In this document: one piece after another, positions 54,112-61,955 of the stretch
How positions within the stretch are numbered: the stretch's first letter is position 1
How the letters are laid out: every line of letters begins with the position of its first letter
Source: Pseudomonadota bacterium
GTDB lineage: Bacteria > Pseudomonadota > Gammaproteobacteria > Xanthomonadales > Xanthomonadaceae
DNA length: 64,000 bases
Direction of reading: 5' to 3'
Assembly (NCBI GenBank): GCA_023461075.1
Contig: JAEWNY010000028.1
Location: 1 to 64,000 of the forward strand
Notes under the pieces: generated by a model
The model's database searches: none
The model's input: only the letters and a program-made list of their open reading frames with translations
What the model was told of the DNA's origin: nothing
Made by a program: the position numbers and the translations under genes

Positions 54112-55485
54112 ATGCGTGTTCGTCACCGCAAAGCATTGATCGCCGCCGCCATCGCCCTGCTGCTGCCGATGACCGCCGGCACGTCCGCGCAGACGGTGTG
54201 GCCCACCAACCAGGGCCAATCCCCCGCCGTCGAGGCGACCCGCCCGGGCAGTTCGTCGCTGGACAATTACCTCCAGCAACACACGTATCCCCAGCCCGCC
54301 GTGGCCGCGCCGTTGCCGTTCGATGTCCGTAATTTCGAAGGCATGGCCCAGCAACTGGTCAGCAACCAGAAGGTGCCGGGGCTGGCGGTGGCCATCGTGC
54401 AGAACGGCCGGGTGCTGAGCGCGCGCGGTTACGGCATCACCGACACCACGCGTCCGGAACCGGTCGACAACCACACCGTGTTCCGCCTCGCCTCGCTGTC
54501 CAAGTCCTTCGCCGGCACTTTGACCGGCATGCTGGTCAATGACGGCGTGTTGTCCTGGAACCAGCCGGTGGTCCGGTACGTGCCCGGTTTCCGCCTCAGC
54601 AATTCCGATTACACCTCGCGGCTGACCCTCACCAACATCCTCAGCCAATCGACCGGGCTGACCCGCAATGCCTTCGACCGCGACATCGAAGCGAACGCCA
54701 GCTATCACGATGTGCGCACCAAGCTTTCCGGGGCGCCGTTGCGCTGTGGCCCAGGCGAGTGCTACTCCTACCAGAACGTCGCCTTCAGCGTGATCGGCGA
54801 CGTGGTGCATGCCGCAACCGGCCGCTACTACGACGACAACGTGCAATCGCGCATCTTCAAGCCGCTGGGCATGAACGATGCCAGCCTGGGCCTTGAAGGC
54901 ATCGAAGGCAGCCCGCGCTGGGCCAAACCGCACGTGCGCGGCGGCGGCGGCTGGCGCTCGCTGCGCCCGAAGCCCACCTATTACCGCTTGGGTCCTGCGG
55001 CCGGCGTCAATGCCAGCATCACCGACATGGCGCAGTACCTGATCGCGCAAACCGGACATCGCCCGGACGTGCTGGCGCCGTCGCTGCTGCAGGACATCCA
55101 TACCGCCCGCATCGACACCCCGACCGAGTTGCGCAGTTCCAGCTGGCGTCGCCAGCGGCTGCAGTCGGCCGGCTACGGCATGGGCTGGCGCGTCTACAAC
55201 TACTCGGGACACAAGCTGTTCTTCCACGGCGGCGCGGTGCAGGGATATCGCGGGGCGATGGCGCTGCTGCCCGACCGTGACCTTGGCGTGGTCATCCTCT
55301 GGAACAGCGAAAGCAGCCTGCCGTCCGGCTTGCTGCCGACCATCCTCGACAGCGCGATCGGCCTGCCGCAGGTGGCCTGGCTGAAGTTGGATGCGCCCGC
55401 CGGCAGCACGCCGCCGGCAGGCGTGGACGAAGAGGTCGAAGGCATCGGCAGCTCGTCCGGTGATGGCGCATCGCCTCCGCGCTGA
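54112..55485 (+). CDS. Exported serine hydrolase of the beta-lactamase/PBP4* fold
   Basis: The 457-residue protein has a signal peptide (ALIAAAIALLLPMTAGTSAQ) and the class C-like serine hydrolase domain. SLSK (in FRLASLSKSFAGT) is the SxxK nucleophile motif near residue 135, Tyr-x-Asn lies in CYSYQNVAFSVIGD, and HGGAVQGYRG is the KTG-equivalent. It resembles EstB/AmpH-type esterases or D-aminopeptidases rather than a proven beta-lactamase. The ATG at 54112 follows GAGGGGA. A strong terminator follows. Confidence 0.88.
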   Translation: MRVRHRKALIAAAIALLLPMTAGTSAQTVWPTNQGQSPAVEATRPGSSSLDNYLQQHTYPQPAVAAPLPFDVRNFEGMAQQLVSNQKVPGLAVAIVQNGRVLSARGYGITDTTRPEPVDNHTVFRLASLSKSFAGTLTGMLVNDGVLSWNQPVVRYVPGFRLSNSDYTSRLTLTNILSQSTGLTRNAFDRDIEANASYHDVRTKLSGAPLRCGPGECYSYQNVAFSVIGDVVHAATGRYYDDNVQSRIFKPLGMNDASLGLEGIEGSPRWAKPHVRGGGGWRSLRPKPTYYRLGPAAGVNASITDMAQYLIAQTGHRPDVLAPSLLQDIHTARIDTPTELRSSSWRRQRLQSAGYGMGWRVYNYSGHKLFFHGGAVQGYRGAMALLPDRDLGVVILWNSESSLPSGLLPTILDSAIGLPQVAWLKLDAPAGSTPPAGVDEEVEGIGSSSGDGASPPR

Positions 55486-55513
55486 TCGCCGCTCGCCGTG
55501 ATCGACCCATAAG

Positions 55514-55540
55514 AAAACCCGCGCCTGGCGCGGGTTTTTT
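55514..55540. terminator. Bidirectional intrinsic terminator
   Basis: The 11-bp stem AAAACCCGCGC with its complement and a three-base loop is flanked by T-runs in both directions (TTTTTT on plus, TTTTCTT on minus), so it can end both the serine hydrolase and the histone-like transcripts. Confidence 0.85.
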
Positions 55541-55616
55541 GGTATCCGAATGACCGGAACCCAAGAGATCCGGCCGCCTTCGCCTGGGCGCGAAGGACAG
55601 CAGGACAAGCCTTCGA

Positions 55617-55925
55617 TCAGATCGTCGGCATCGGCATCGGCGGCATGGCAGCCGGGGCTTTTTTCGCTTTCTTCGCAGCCGGACGCTTGGCGGCCTTCTT
55701 GGCCACCTTCTTCGCGGCTTTCTTGGCAGGACGCTTGGCGGTCTTCTTGGTCGCCTTCTTGGCGGTCTTCTTCACTGCCTTCTTCGCGGTCTTCTTGGCG
55801 GCCGGCCGCTTCTTGGCAACCTTCTTCGCTGCCTTCTTCGGGGCGGCCTTCTTGGCAGCCTTCTTCACGGTTTTCTTCGCCGCCTTCTTGGCGGTGCTCT
55901 TCTTTGCTGCTTTCTTCATCGCCAT
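55617..55925 (-). CDS. Lysine/alanine-rich histone H1-like protein
   Basis: This is a 102-residue basic protein of low complexity, built from KKAAKK, KKTAKK and KRPAAKK blocks, ending in a short proline/methionine tail (APAAMPPMPMPTI). It belongs to the bacterial histone H1-like class (HctB/AlgP-type tails), which binds DNA without sequence specificity. The ATG at 55925 has an AAGGAG site seven bases upstream, which decides the start. A leader of about 290 bases separates it from a good promoter. The repeated codons make this stretch pyrimidine-rich on the plus strand. Confidence 0.85.
   Translation of the reverse strand: MAMKKAAKKSTAKKAAKKTVKKAAKKAAPKKAAKKVAKKRPAAKKTAKKAVKKTAKKATKKTAKRPAKKAAKKVAKKAAKRPAAKKAKKAPAAMPPMPMPTI
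55645..55919. repeat. Imperfect short tandem repeats coding the lysine-rich protein
   Basis: Units like CTTCTTGGCGGCC and CTTCTTCGC recur about every 9-24 bases on the plus strand. They encode the KKAAKK blocks and are prone to slippage. Confidence 0.7.
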
Positions 55926-56228
55926 GGTATGGCTCCTTGTCATTGGGACTCTTGCTTACAGCTGCCCAGGTGTACGCGTCACGGGAGTCGGACCCGGGAC
56001 GGACCGGCCGCGCGCTGCGCGCGAGGCGGCGGTGACGATGCGTCGATGCGACGCGGATACAAAGAACCCGCAGCCACCGGCGGCGCGGGTCGGGTCTTGC
56101 CGGGTTGGACGGAAGCGACGAGGCCGCGAACCTCCGCCTTGTTCGGCGGCGGCATCGGCGCGGGGCGCCGCGTGCACGTTGTTCGCGATGGCCTGGGACA
56201 ATTCCGTTCAGCCTTGTTGTTTTCGCGA

Positions 56229-56257
56229 AACCTAAACACGCTTTTTTTCAGTGTCAA
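56229..56257 (-). promoter_or_regulatory. Promoter of the histone-like gene
   Basis: TTGACA and TAGGTT are 17 bases apart on the minus strand, with an A-run in the spacer. Transcription would begin about 290 bases before the ATG, leaving an unusually long leader. Confidence 0.6.
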
Positions 56258-56597
56258 CACCTTGTCGCGATTTTTCTTCGCATCAGATCCCGATCGAGTC
56301 GGCTAACCGCCACGCGTCATCATCGCTAACGGGTGTCGTGATGCAGCCGGCCGGCACGCACCGATGACTGCGCATCGAACAATAGGCTTCAAAACCAGTG
56401 GTTTTTGATCTACGCGATCAATGCCGGGCGTTTTCCGCTTCGATCGCACGCGGGCGCCGCGTTCTTCGCGGCGACGGCGTTGTGTGCCGCATCGACCGCT
56501 AAATTTTTTTCGCTTCCCACGCCGTTTTTCGGCAACGCAAACATGATTTGCGCGAAAAATTTTCCGCCCGCGGCGTTGAGCGCGTCGCCTTCGACAA

Positions 56598-56624
56598 CGA
56601 AAACGGCCACCCGAAGGTGGCCGT
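56598..56624 (-). terminator. Intrinsic terminator downstream of gcvH
   Basis: A 9-bp stem ACGGCCACC/GGTGGCCGT with a TTCG loop on the minus strand is followed by TTTCGTT. Confidence 0.75.
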
Positions 56625-56648
56625 CCAGGAGCATCGCGATGCTGCAGC

Positions 56649-57047
56649 TCAGTGCTCGTCTTCTTCCATCACCGCTGCGTAGTCGTCGGCCGCAAGCAGT
56701 TCGTTGGCCTGCTCCCGCTCGCTCATCTCGACCACGAACAGCCAGCCATCGCCGAACGCATCTTCATTGATCGTCTCCGGCTTGTCGGCGAGTGCTTCAT
56801 TGACCTCGACCACCTTTCCGCTGACCGGCGAGTACACGTCCGATGCGGCCTTGACCGACTCCACTACTGCGCAGGCGTTGCCGGCCTGCACCTCGTCGCC
56901 GACCGCCGGCAATTCCACGTACACCAGGTCGCCCAGCAGGCCCTGCGCATGGTCGGAGATGCCGATGGTGGCGCGGCCGCCGTCTTCGATGCGGACCCAT
57001 TCGTGGGACTTGAGGAACTTGAGATCGCCGGGGATTTCGCTGCTCAT
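56649..57047 (-). CDS. gcvH: Glycine cleavage system H protein
   Basis: GcvH carries the aminomethyl group on a lipoyl lysine between the P, T and L proteins. The 132-residue protein shows [32 protein letters not shown], and the lipoylation site [17 protein letters not shown] (Lys near residue 66), then [11 protein letters not shown]. The acidic tail is normal. It lies downstream of gcvT with 159 bases between, on the same strand; I see no gcvP in the window. Confidence 0.95.
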   Translation of the reverse strand: MSSEIPGDLKFLKSHEWVRIEDGGRATIGISDHAQGLLGDLVYVELPAVGDEVQAGNACAVVESVKAASDVYSPVSGKVVEVNEALADKPETINEDAFGDGWLFVVEMSEREQANELLAADDYAAVMEEDEH

Positions 57048-57206
57048 CGTGGGGCTCCAAAGGATCGAAAGGGATGGACCTAAGTCTAGCCGAACAGATT
57101 TCGCTCAGATGCCGTCCCGCTACGTGCCAGGCTCGGCATCCTGTCTCGCCGGGAACCCACCCCTCGCTCCTGCTCGGGCGAAGATTCTCGTACCGAGTGA
57201 CATCGA

Positions 57207-58322
57207 TCACTCGGTAGGCAGGAGACTCTGCCCTTCGCGCACGAACGGGAACTTCACCACCCGCACCGGCACTTCCCTGCCGCGGATGTCCACGCGAACT
57301 TCGCCCGGCTCGCCGGCCGGGATGCGCGCCAGCGCGATCGCCTTGCCGATGGTCGGCGAGAACGTGCCGGAGAGGATCGCGCCCTCGCCCGCCGCGCTCA
57401 GCACCTTCTGTCCATGACGCAGCACGCCCTTTTCGTCCATGACCAGGCCGATCATCTGTCGCGCGTTGCCGACGGCGCGTTGTGCCTCGATCGCGGCGCG
57501 GCCATTGAAATCGCGCGGCTCCCCATCGACCTCGTCGAGCGCGATGGTCCAGCCCATCGCGGCCTCGTCCGGCAGCACGGTTTCGTCCATGTCCTGTCCG
57601 TAGAGGTTCATGCCCGCTTCCAGCCGCAGGGTGTCACGTGCACCGAGTCCGGCGGGCTTCACGCCCGCTGCGTGCAAGGCGTTCCAGAAAGAGACAGCGC
57701 GGTCTTCAGGCACGATCACTTCGAAACCATCCTCGCCGGTGTAGCCGGTGCGGGCGACGAACACCGGCACGCCATCGACCGTCTCGGTTTCCAACGCAGC
57801 GAAGCGTCCAAGCTTTTCCGCCTTGGCCCGATCGGCCTCCTTCAGCAGGCCGATCACCTTCGCGCGTGCGTTCGGACCCTGCACCGCGACCATGCCGAAC
57901 TCCGGGCGCTCGCGCACCTCGACGCCGAAGGGCGCCGCATGGGCGGTGATCCACGCCAGATCCTTGTCGCGGGTGGCGGCATTGACCACCAGCCGGAACC
58001 AGTCCTCGCGCATGAAATAGATGATGAGGTCGTCGATGACGCCGCCGGCCTCGTCCAGCATCCCGGTGTAGAGCGCCTTGCCGGGCTTCTGCAGCTTCTC
58101 GACCGAGTTGGCGACGAGCTTGCGCAGGAAGCGGCGCACCTTCTCGCCGTGCAGGTCGACCACGGTCATGTGCGAGACATCGAACATGCCGGCATCGATG
58201 CGGACGTTGTGGTGTTCGTCGATCTGCGAGCCGTAGTGGATCGGCATGTCCCAACCGCCGAAGTCGACCATCTTCGCGCCCATCGCGCGGTGGGTGTCGT
58301 TGAGGATGGTTTTCTGCGTCAT
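57207..58322 (-). CDS. gcvT: Glycine cleavage system T protein (aminomethyltransferase)
   Basis: GcvT moves the methylene from aminomethyl-lipoyl GcvH to tetrahydrofolate, releasing ammonia. The 371-residue protein has [61 protein letters not shown] and [23 protein letters not shown], the family blocks in normal order and length. The ATG at 58322 gives [16 protein letters not shown] 14-bp hairpin lies just upstream of it. Confidence 0.95.
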   Translation of the reverse strand: MTQKTILNDTHRAMGAKMVDFGGWDMPIHYGSQIDEHHNVRIDAGMFDVSHMTVVDLHGEKVRRFLRKLVANSVEKLQKPGKALYTGMLDEAGGVIDDLIIYFMREDWFRLVVNAATRDKDLAWITAHAAPFGVEVRERPEFGMVAVQGPNARAKVIGLLKEADRAKAEKLGRFAALETETVDGVPVFVARTGYTGEDGFEVIVPEDRAVSFWNALHAAGVKPAGLGARDTLRLEAGMNLYGQDMDETVLPDEAAMGWTIALDEVDGEPRDFNGRAAIEAQRAVGNARQMIGLVMDEKGVLRHGQKVLSAAGEGAILSGTFSPTIGKAIALARIPAGEPGEVRVDIRGREVPVRVVKFPFVREGQSLLPTE

Positions 58323-58340
58323 GGATGCGGGCTCGGCGGC

Positions 58341-58374
58341 GGGAAAGCGGCGATTATCGCATCGCCGCTTTCCC
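58341..58374. repeat. Perfect 14-bp hairpin between nfeD and gcvT
   Basis: GGGAAAGCGGCGAT at 58341-58354 is exactly complementary to 58361-58374, with a six-base loop. No U-run follows on either strand. It could shield the gcvT leader or end nfeD transcription in a Rho-assisted way. Confidence 0.6.
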
Positions 58375-58382
58375 GTGCAGGC

Positions 58383-58814
58383 TCAGGCCGGCACCACCTG
58401 CAGGGTCATGCCGCGGATCGCCACCACGCGCACGCGCGCGCCGGCGGGCAGGTCCGGCCCCTCGACGTTCCAGAATGCATCGCCGATCTGGGTGCGGCCT
58501 TCGCCATCGATGATGGGAGAGCCCAGCACCGCGACCTGGCCGACCATCTGTTCGGTGCGGCGGTTGAGCATCGGCTGGTCGCTGCCACGGCCTTTGCCAC
58601 GGAACCACTTCCGATAGATCGCCACCGAGACGAAGCTGAGCACGACGAACAGCACGACCTGCATCAGCACGCTCATCCCCGGCGCCACCAGCACGATCAG
58701 GAACACGGCCGCCGCCGCGAAGCCGAGCCAAAGCAGGAAAGCGCCCGGCACCAGCGTCTCCGCCGCGATCAGCGCGAAGGCGAGCGCCGCCCAGGTGAAG
58801 ACTTCCCAGCGCAT
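58383..58814 (-). CDS. NfeD family membrane protein
   Basis: The 143-residue protein has two or three hydrophobic helices (FTWAALAFALIAAETLVPGAFLLWLGFAAAAVFLIVLV and MQVVLFVVLSFVSVAIY) and a C-terminal OB-fold domain (MVGQVAVLGSPIIDGEGRTQIGDAFWNVEGPDLPAGARVRVVAIRGMTLQVVP). This is the short NfeD (YbbK) form that partners SPFH proteins in membrane microdomains. The start is three bases after the stop of the upstream SPFH gene, so the two are an operon. Confidence 0.9.
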   Translation of the reverse strand: MRWEVFTWAALAFALIAAETLVPGAFLLWLGFAAAAVFLIVLVAPGMSVLMQVVLFVVLSFVSVAIYRKWFRGKGRGSDQPMLNRRTEQMVGQVAVLGSPIIDGEGRTQIGDAFWNVEGPDLPAGARVRVVAIRGMTLQVVPA

Positions 58815-58817
58815 GGC

Positions 58818-59792
58818 TCAGCCTCCCGCCGGGAACTGCGGACGCGGGGGCGTCGGTGGGCGCGGCGGCGGGTTGCCGTTGCGATCCAGCGCTTCCTTGG
58901 CCAGATCGGCGATGCCGGCGAGCGATCCGATCACGCCGGCCGACTCCATCGGCATCATCACGAACTTCTGGTTCGGCGCCTCGGCCAGCGCCTTGAATGC
59001 CTCGATGTATTTCTGCGCGACGAAGTAATTGATCGCCTGCACGTTGCCGTTGGCGATGGCGTCGGAAACCATGCGCGTGGCACTGGCCTCTGCCTCAGCC
59101 AATCGCTCGCGCGCCTCGGCTTCGCGGAACGCGGCTTCCCGCTCGCCTTCCGCCTCGAGGATGGTCGATTGCTTCTCGCCCTCGGCCTTGAGGATTGCCG
59201 CTTCGCGGAAACCCTGCGCCTCTAGGATGTTGGCGCGCTTCTCGCGCTCGGCCTTCATCTGCCGCGCCATCGAATCGACCAGATCGCGCGGCGGCTGGAT
59301 GTCCTTCAGTTCGATGCGGTTGACCTTGATGCCCCACGGATGCGTGGCCTGGTCGACCGCCACCAGCACCTTGGTATTGATCTCGTCACGCTTTGACAGC
59401 GACTCGTCAAGGTCCATCGAACCGATCGCGGTACGGATGTTGGTCATCACCAGGTTGATGATCGCCACCTCCAGCTGGGCCACCTCGTACGCGGCCTTGG
59501 CCGCATCGAGCACCTGGAAATAGACCACGCCATCCACCTTGACCACCGCGTTGTCCTTGGTGATGACGTCCTGGCTGGGCACCTCCATGACCTGTTCCAT
59601 CATGTTGATCTTGCGGCCGATGCCCTGGTAGATCGGCACCAGGAAGTGCAGGCCAGGCGAGAGCGTATGGGTGTACTTGCCGAAGGCTTCCACCGTCCAC
59701 TCATAGCCCTGCGGCACCATTCGCACCGCCTTGAACAGCACCACCACGGCCGCGACCAGCAGGACCAGTGCCAACATCGTTCCGAATGTCAT
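58818..59792 (-). CDS. SPFH/stomatin family protein (YbbK/QmcA-like)
   Basis: This is a 324-residue membrane-anchored scaffold protein. The N-terminal helix (LALVLLVAAVVVLFKAV) is followed by the SPFH domain (VPQGYEWTVEAFGKYTHTLSPGLHFLVPIYQGIGRKINMMEQVMEVPSQDVITKDNAVVKVDGVVYFQV). A long Ala/Glu-rich coiled coil (EREKRANILEAQGFREAAILKAEGEKQSTILEAEG) and a Pro-rich tail follow. QmcA-type proteins organise membrane domains and modulate FtsH. The ATG at 59792 follows GGAGGGG. nfeD follows directly. Confidence 0.92.
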   Translation of the reverse strand: MTFGTMLALVLLVAAVVVLFKAVRMVPQGYEWTVEAFGKYTHTLSPGLHFLVPIYQGIGRKINMMEQVMEVPSQDVITKDNAVVKVDGVVYFQVLDAAKAAYEVAQLEVAIINLVMTNIRTAIGSMDLDESLSKRDEINTKVLVAVDQATHPWGIKVNRIELKDIQPPRDLVDSMARQMKAEREKRANILEAQGFREAAILKAEGEKQSTILEAEGEREAAFREAEARERLAEAEASATRMVSDAIANGNVQAINYFVAQKYIEAFKALAEAPNQKFVMMPMESAGVIGSLAGIADLAKEALDRNGNPPPRPPTPPRPQFPAGG

Positions 59793-59898
59793 CGATTCCC
59801 CTCCGATAGGTTGGATGCCACTGCACCGAGTATAGGCAGCACCGATGACGGCTGCCGCATGCAGGAAGTCACCGCCACGCATCAGTTAGAATGTCGGC

Positions 59899-60057
59899 AC
59901 CTCCTCCGGGGAGTAGCCCACCGGCCCCAGCCGGGTCGCGCGTCAACACACTTGGCCGGCCGGCCATGGCGCGCGAAGCGATGCGTACGCATCGCCGGGC
60001 AAGACCGAAGGCGGGCGGGACACCCATGGCCGGGTGCGTCCTGCCTGCTTTCGCGTC
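59899..60057 (+). promoter_or_regulatory. yybP-ykoY manganese riboswitch
   Basis: The leader shows the three invariant blocks of this class in order: CCGGGGAGTAGCCC, then TCAACACACTTGGCC, then GGGCAAGACCGAAG, with a final long hairpin around ACACCC/GGGTG. These aptamers bind Mn2+ and switch on exporters. The distance to the ATG is about 30 bases, leaving room for translational control. Confidence 0.88.
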
Positions 60058-60085
60058 CAGCCTGCGCCCGGCCCCGGAACCGACG

Positions 60086-60658
60086 ATGGACCACTCCTTC
60101 TATCCCGCCCTGATTTCGACCGGCACCGTGGCGCTGGCCGAGATCGGCGACAAGACGCAATTGCTGGCCCTGTTGCTGGCCGCACGCTTCCGCAAGCCTT
60201 GGCCGATCATCTGGGGCATCCTGGTCGCGACCCTGCTCAACCATGCGCTGGCCGGTTGGCTGGGTTCGCTTGCGGCCCGATGGCTGACTCCCGAGGTGTT
60301 GAGATGGGTGGTCGCGGCCAGCTTCATCGCCATCGCGCTGTGGACACTCAAGCCCGACAAGCTCGACGCGGACGAGATGCTGCCCGCACGCGGTGCTTTC
60401 ATCGCCACCACTCTTGCCTTCTTCATCGCCGAGATCGGCGACAAGACCCAGGTCGCGACGGTGTTGCTGGCGGCAAAATATTCACCACTGTGGCAGATCG
60501 TCGCCGGCACCACGGTGGGGATGCTGCTGGCGAACGTGCCGGTGGTGCTGCTCGGCAGCCGTTTCGCCAGCAAGTTGCCACTCAGGGCCGCGCGGATCAC
60601 CGCCGCCTTGGTCTTCCTGCTGCTGGGGCTGTGGGCGGCGTTCAAGGGGATCGGCTGA
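60086..60658 (+). CDS. TMEM165/GDT1 family (UPF0016) manganese exporter
   Basis: This 190-residue, six-helix membrane protein has the duplicated cation motif EIGDKTQ (residues ~18 and ~116) that defines the GDT1/UPF0016 family of Mn2+/Ca2+ exporters. A yybP-ykoY riboswitch just upstream supports manganese as the substrate. The ATG at 60086 (MDHSFYPALISTGTVALAEIGDKTQ) is preferred to codons that lie inside the aptamer. Confidence 0.92.
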   Translation: MDHSFYPALISTGTVALAEIGDKTQLLALLLAARFRKPWPIIWGILVATLLNHALAGWLGSLAARWLTPEVLRWVVAASFIAIALWTLKPDKLDADEMLPARGAFIATTLAFFIAEIGDKTQVATVLLAAKYSPLWQIVAGTTVGMLLANVPVVLLGSRFASKLPLRAARITAALVFLLLGLWAAFKGIG

Positions 60659-60736
60659 GGCACGCTTGTTTGTGACGGTCGTCACGTATCGACTCGTGGA
60701 CGGTGCATAATCGGCCGCGGGATCGGGGGATATCCA

Positions 60737-61891
60737 GTGGCCATCACAAGGAGTGAATCGGGCAGTGTCCTGCACCGGCTGCTGAGGCAGCCGGACGAGG
60801 CCATGCTAGAGACCCGGGCCGGAGGGGAACTGGTCGTGGCGCGGATGCGCGTCTGGGCCAGCCTGCTGCTGTTGCTGATGCCGCTGGCCAACCACCTCTC
60901 CGGCGGCACGTTGGCCGAAACGTTGATCGGCCTCACCGGAGCGGCGTCGGCCATCGCCATGTCGCTGGTCATCCTGTCGTTGGCCCGGCAGCGTGGCCGT
61001 TTCCGCTGGCTTCCCTACTTCTCCGGTGCGTGGGACACCGCGCTGACCACGCTGTCGCTGTGCCTGCTGGCCAACCAGGAGCCCGCCGCCGGGATCAACA
61101 GCATGGTCGTCTGGAGTTTCTACCTGACCAGCATCTTCCTGACCGCGCTGCGTAACGATGGACGACTGGTGCTGTGGGTCGGAACGCTCGCCTTCATTCA
61201 GTACGCACTGCTGAGCAGCTGGATCCTGTCCCAACACGAAACGACGCAACTGGCCTCGGTGGGTTACGGCACCGCCGGCTGGGGCAATGTCGCGCAACGG
61301 CTGGTGGTGATCACCATCATCACGATCGTCACGGCGACGATCGTGCTGCGGATGCAGCGTCTCATTGACCTGGCCAGCACCGACAGCCTGACCGGCATCT
61401 CCAACCGCAGCTGGCTGGCCTACCGCTACCCCAAACTCGTCGCCAAGGCCCGAGAGTCAGGCCTGCCTCTTTCGCTCGCGATCATCGACCTCGATCATTT
61501 CAAGCTGATCAACGACGAGATCGGCCACCTGGCCGGCGATCGTGCGCTCTGCCATTTCATCGCTATCGCGCAGGGGCACCTGGGCGATGACGACTGGATC
61601 GTCCGCCTCGGGGGGGAGGAATTCGCCGTGCTGATGCCGGTGTCTGTGGGCGATGCCGGACGGCGACTCAACGTGCTCCGCGAGCAGGTGGCCGCCTCGC
61701 CCTTCGATCCGGGCGAAGGCCTGACGCCGTGCCGGCTGACCTTCAGCGCCGGCATCAGCGCGTTCCCGGAAGACGGCAGCGATCTCACGCGCCTGCTCGG
61801 CCGGGCCGACAAACGCTTGTCGATCGCCAAGCGCACCGGACGCAACCGCGTGGTCATCGACGACCTGAACGTGCAGGGGCTGGCCGGCTGA
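60737..61891 (+). CDS. Membrane-bound diguanylate cyclase
   Basis: The 384-residue protein starts with a GTG after a GGGGGA site. About 200 residues hold five or six membrane helices (VWASLLLLLMPLANHL to VVITIITIVTATIVL), followed by a GGDEF domain with TDSLTGISNRSWL, IIDLDHFKLINDEIGHLAGD and the active-site GGEEF (Glu for Asp, still typical of active cyclases). The RxxD inhibitory site five residues before the motif is absent, so product feedback is not expected. It should make cyclic di-GMP; the signal sensed by the membrane part is unknown. Confidence 0.9.
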   Translation: MAITRSESGSVLHRLLRQPDEAMLETRAGGELVVARMRVWASLLLLLMPLANHLSGGTLAETLIGLTGAASAIAMSLVILSLARQRGRFRWLPYFSGAWDTALTTLSLCLLANQEPAAGINSMVVWSFYLTSIFLTALRNDGRLVLWVGTLAFIQYALLSSWILSQHETTQLASVGYGTAGWGNVAQRLVVITIITIVTATIVLRMQRLIDLASTDSLTGISNRSWLAYRYPKLVAKARESGLPLSLAIIDLDHFKLINDEIGHLAGDRALCHFIAIAQGHLGDDDWIVRLGGEEFAVLMPVSVGDAGRRLNVLREQVAASPFDPGEGLTPCRLTFSAGISAFPEDGSDLTRLLGRADKRLSIAKRTGRNRVVIDDLNVQGLAG

Positions 61892-61955
61892 ACGCGCCTC
61901 GCCTTGCCCGGATGCCGCCGCTGCCCTAGTCTGGCGCGACTTCACGGGGGTGCGA

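Larger units (their letters stand above)
55926..56648. other. Long AT-rich gap upstream of the histone-like gene
   Basis: This gap has no convincing gene. It holds the histone-like promoter and leader, the gcvH terminator and an AT-rich patch (56450-56580) where AAATTTTTTTCGC and a near-complementary GCGAAAAATTTT are about 50 bases apart. A 74-codon frame on the minus strand starts inside the gcvH terminator and looks spurious. Confidence 0.5.

Noticed and set aside
54112..55485. Calling the serine hydrolase a beta-lactamase resistance gene
   Set aside because: The SxxK and YxN motifs fit the wider fold, and the HGG triad and neighbours give no support for a true class C enzyme.
55645..55919. 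Possible CRISPR-like or tandem repeat array
   Set aside because: The repeats are short, irregular and in frame, and encode the lysine-rich protein; there are no spacers.
56410..56634. A 74-codon frame on the minus strand upstream of the histone-like gene
   Set aside because: It begins inside the gcvH terminator and shows no family pattern.
57048..57206. Possible glycine riboswitch near gcvT/gcvH
   Set aside because: I looked in this gap and before gcvT for the tandem glycine aptamer core and did not find it; only a plain hairpin is present before gcvT.
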